Part shown: in pieces, positions 63,801 through 64,000 of the stretch
Layout: every line of letters starts with the position of its first letter
Position numbering within the stretch: position 1 is the first letter of the stretch
Assembly (NCBI GenBank): GCA_937915865.1
Contig: CALGIG010000045.1
Coordinates: 124,001 to 188,000 of the forward strand
Length of the DNA stretch: 64,000 bases
Reading direction: 5' to 3'
Origin: an uncultured Prolixibacteraceae bacterium
GTDB lineage: Bacteria > Bacteroidota > Bacteroidia > Bacteroidales > Prolixibacteraceae
Translations under genes and position numbers: made by a program
The notes under the pieces: generated by a model
The model's input: the letters and a program-made list of their open reading frames with translations, nothing else
The model's database searches: none
What the model was told of the DNA's origin: nothing

Positions 63801-64000
63801 ATATGAATTAAATACCCTTGTAGGCAAGAATAGGAAAGCAGAAGGAGAATTTGCCGGCAGTACTTCATTTCCTACAAAGGGGATGCGAATGAAAACTACT
63901 GCCAGCTATTTTTCGGGACTTAATCAGAATACAGAAGATTTTTTTAAACTTTCATCAGACTGGATTACCTATTTGAGTTTTTCGCAAAGGCCTCGCGTAG
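60802..64000 (+). CDS. Very long secreted protein with degenerate calcineurin-like domain, kinase-like motif and beta-barrel (runs off right edge)
   Basis: The frame is open from the ATG at 60802 to the end of the window (1066 codons). A signal peptide (YSFLTGMLLSVSSLYAQ) is followed by a calcineurin-like layout (SILVTGNTNR, KHIVLAGNHTLKSYG, VIYVSGGESNLQYF, HFVVSGSWSN) in which expected metal ligands are replaced (GD to GN, GHH to GNH, GHEHN to GGESN). Around residue 550 the segment LINDWDRHDDQWRWARI with YKPIPRDRDQAFF recalls CotH/Fam20-type kinase loops. The last 230 residues are beta-rich (FNSGYNSGGYASNFFGLGNE), as in an outer-membrane barrel. It starts 57 bp after the HD/PycTM gene and is probably in one operon. 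Confidence 0.72.
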   Translation, partial: MNISGLKYIIAYSFLTGMLLSVSSLYAQQSEKFSILVTGNTNRALNDSSLFFEWQKQLEISNNSACLFTGNVINDKGNLELPIENNKDPKSPILIAPGEAEWSNGSNRGKEFLIQLESDLSGKSKEPVYFPEAACPGPKEIVLNEQLIVILLDTYWWVHKFDRRFNKCDIESQADILMQIEDAIRRNYSSKHIVLAGNHTLKSYGNTSGYFSLKQWLFEAPKTFFRKFPGTKSDIQYPDFKEFRNDVLSILKKYPDVIYVSGGESNLQYFQHGRTHFVVSGSWSNQEYVRKSLPEFGASENGFARLDFKTDGDCFLTFFSSKKVLFRKLIYHKKLLALAQKPIEPNSLPDSIIATASYRYNISPSKYKWLGKNYRNIWETPVKFPVFDIENKNGGLKVVKRGGGQQTYSLRLENASGNQFVLRSIDKYVEGALPRELQNTFAVDIVQDQISASNPYAAPVVASLAQFAQVLHTHPEIFYVPDDSRFGIYRQDVANKLFLFEERPDKQYQVGGSSGAFAKVISTDEVIENIMKNHNYAIDENALIRARLFDILINDWDRHDDQWRWARIEQKNETIYKPIPRDRDQAFFLNEGILPWLASRNWLLPKIQGFDDITENMEGQSFNARYFDRTFLTNCSWNDWLAQIDTLKIRLSNKNIDSAMFAFPEEVYPICGPETGRILKLRLENLKNMAHDLYLSLAKELSILGTNENDFFEISSLKKNLLIRGYRLKKNGKKGECFYDREFFSDETKSINLYGLEGKDRFEQVGPKTSSIKLKLIGGSENDKYVGFNATSKKSVRIYDKKKTKMSPEVRGFVKDKFDKEQLNYNRKNFEYDVVYPGIYSGYNPDDGVFIGGGPVFTKYSRYQKRRYEILGNYAMATNSYNLRFDARNSYPIRHVNINFNSGYNSGGYASNFFGLGNETLREADKNTKDFYRLRLKRYFAQLDFLKWIDNKGVNKAGPGLQYLFIDAEKTPTRFVDDLPDNGLKPSDLLAHSYAAIYFKYELNTLVGKNRKAEGEFAGSTSFPTKGMRMKTTASYFSGLNQNTEDFFKLSSDWITYLSFSQRPRV

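Noticed and set aside
1..64000. CRISPR arrays and tRNA genes
   Set aside because: No series of direct repeats with unique spacers and no cloverleaf with CCA-type ends was found by eye on either strand; a tool search was not possible.

Overview
The window is from a Bacteroidota genome, most probably a Bacteroidales/Marinilabiliales-like organism. Support comes from a SusC/SusD pair, a CTnDOT-type transfer region (TraE to TraN families), an RteC protein, a DUF6520/MauE pair, an UpxY-type NusG and -7 boxes of the form TAnnTTTG. The species cannot be named from the sequence.

Positions 1 to about 35.6 kb look like an integrative conjugative element; almost every gene is on the minus strand. From left to right it carries: (i) an A+T-rich cargo operon (1-8996, own promoter at 9016-9043) with HamA (DUF1837) and HamB (helicase) of the Hachiman defence system, preceded by three tightly coupled genes (a small protein, an SMC/Rad50-like ATPase with a zinc ribbon, and a PD-(D/E)XK-like nuclease) and followed by a partial sixth gene; (ii) a row of small accessory genes (9.3-13.6 kb: SSB-like protein, DUF6573, methylase-like protein, ArdC antirestriction protein), several of them headed by copies of one structured RNA leader whose stems covary between copies; (iii) three overlapping unknown genes and an AlbA_2-type ATPase ending in an 11-bp tandem repeat (14.2-17.3 kb); (iv) a mobilisation block with MobB relaxase, MobC and an oriT-like inverted-repeat cluster (17.4-18.9 kb); (v) the type IV secretion genes with coupling protein and VirB4 ATPase (19.0-31.5 kb); (vi) a replication/regulation block (32.6-35.6 kb) with a DnaC-like loader, a RepA-like protein whose gene holds an iteron-like array, an excisionase-like HTH protein and RteC. 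No integrase was seen, so the element probably continues to the left of the window.

From 36.1 kb on, the sequence reads as chromosome: an HU protein, a five-PAS histidine kinase, a lipoprotein, a HEPN-like protein and an XRE regulator. A G+C-richer block (42.9-53.1 kb) holds susC-susD-S9 peptidase facing DUF6520, a MauE-type membrane protein, a Crp/Fnr regulator and an UpxY antiterminator.

The last 11 kb is A+T-rich again: TetR with a FabH-like ketosynthase, then cupin-TetR-membrane protein, and finally a plus-strand cluster of a membrane class III nucleotide cyclase, an HD-domain protein fused to a Pycsar-effector-like membrane module, and a very long secreted protein that runs off the right edge. 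That last protein combines a degenerate calcineurin-like domain, a kinase-like motif and a beta-barrel.

The two most interesting systems are the six-gene Hachiman-plus-ATPase/nuclease operon on the left and the cyclase/HD-PycTM/surface-protein cluster on the right. The repeated covarying RNA leader is the strongest non-coding signal.
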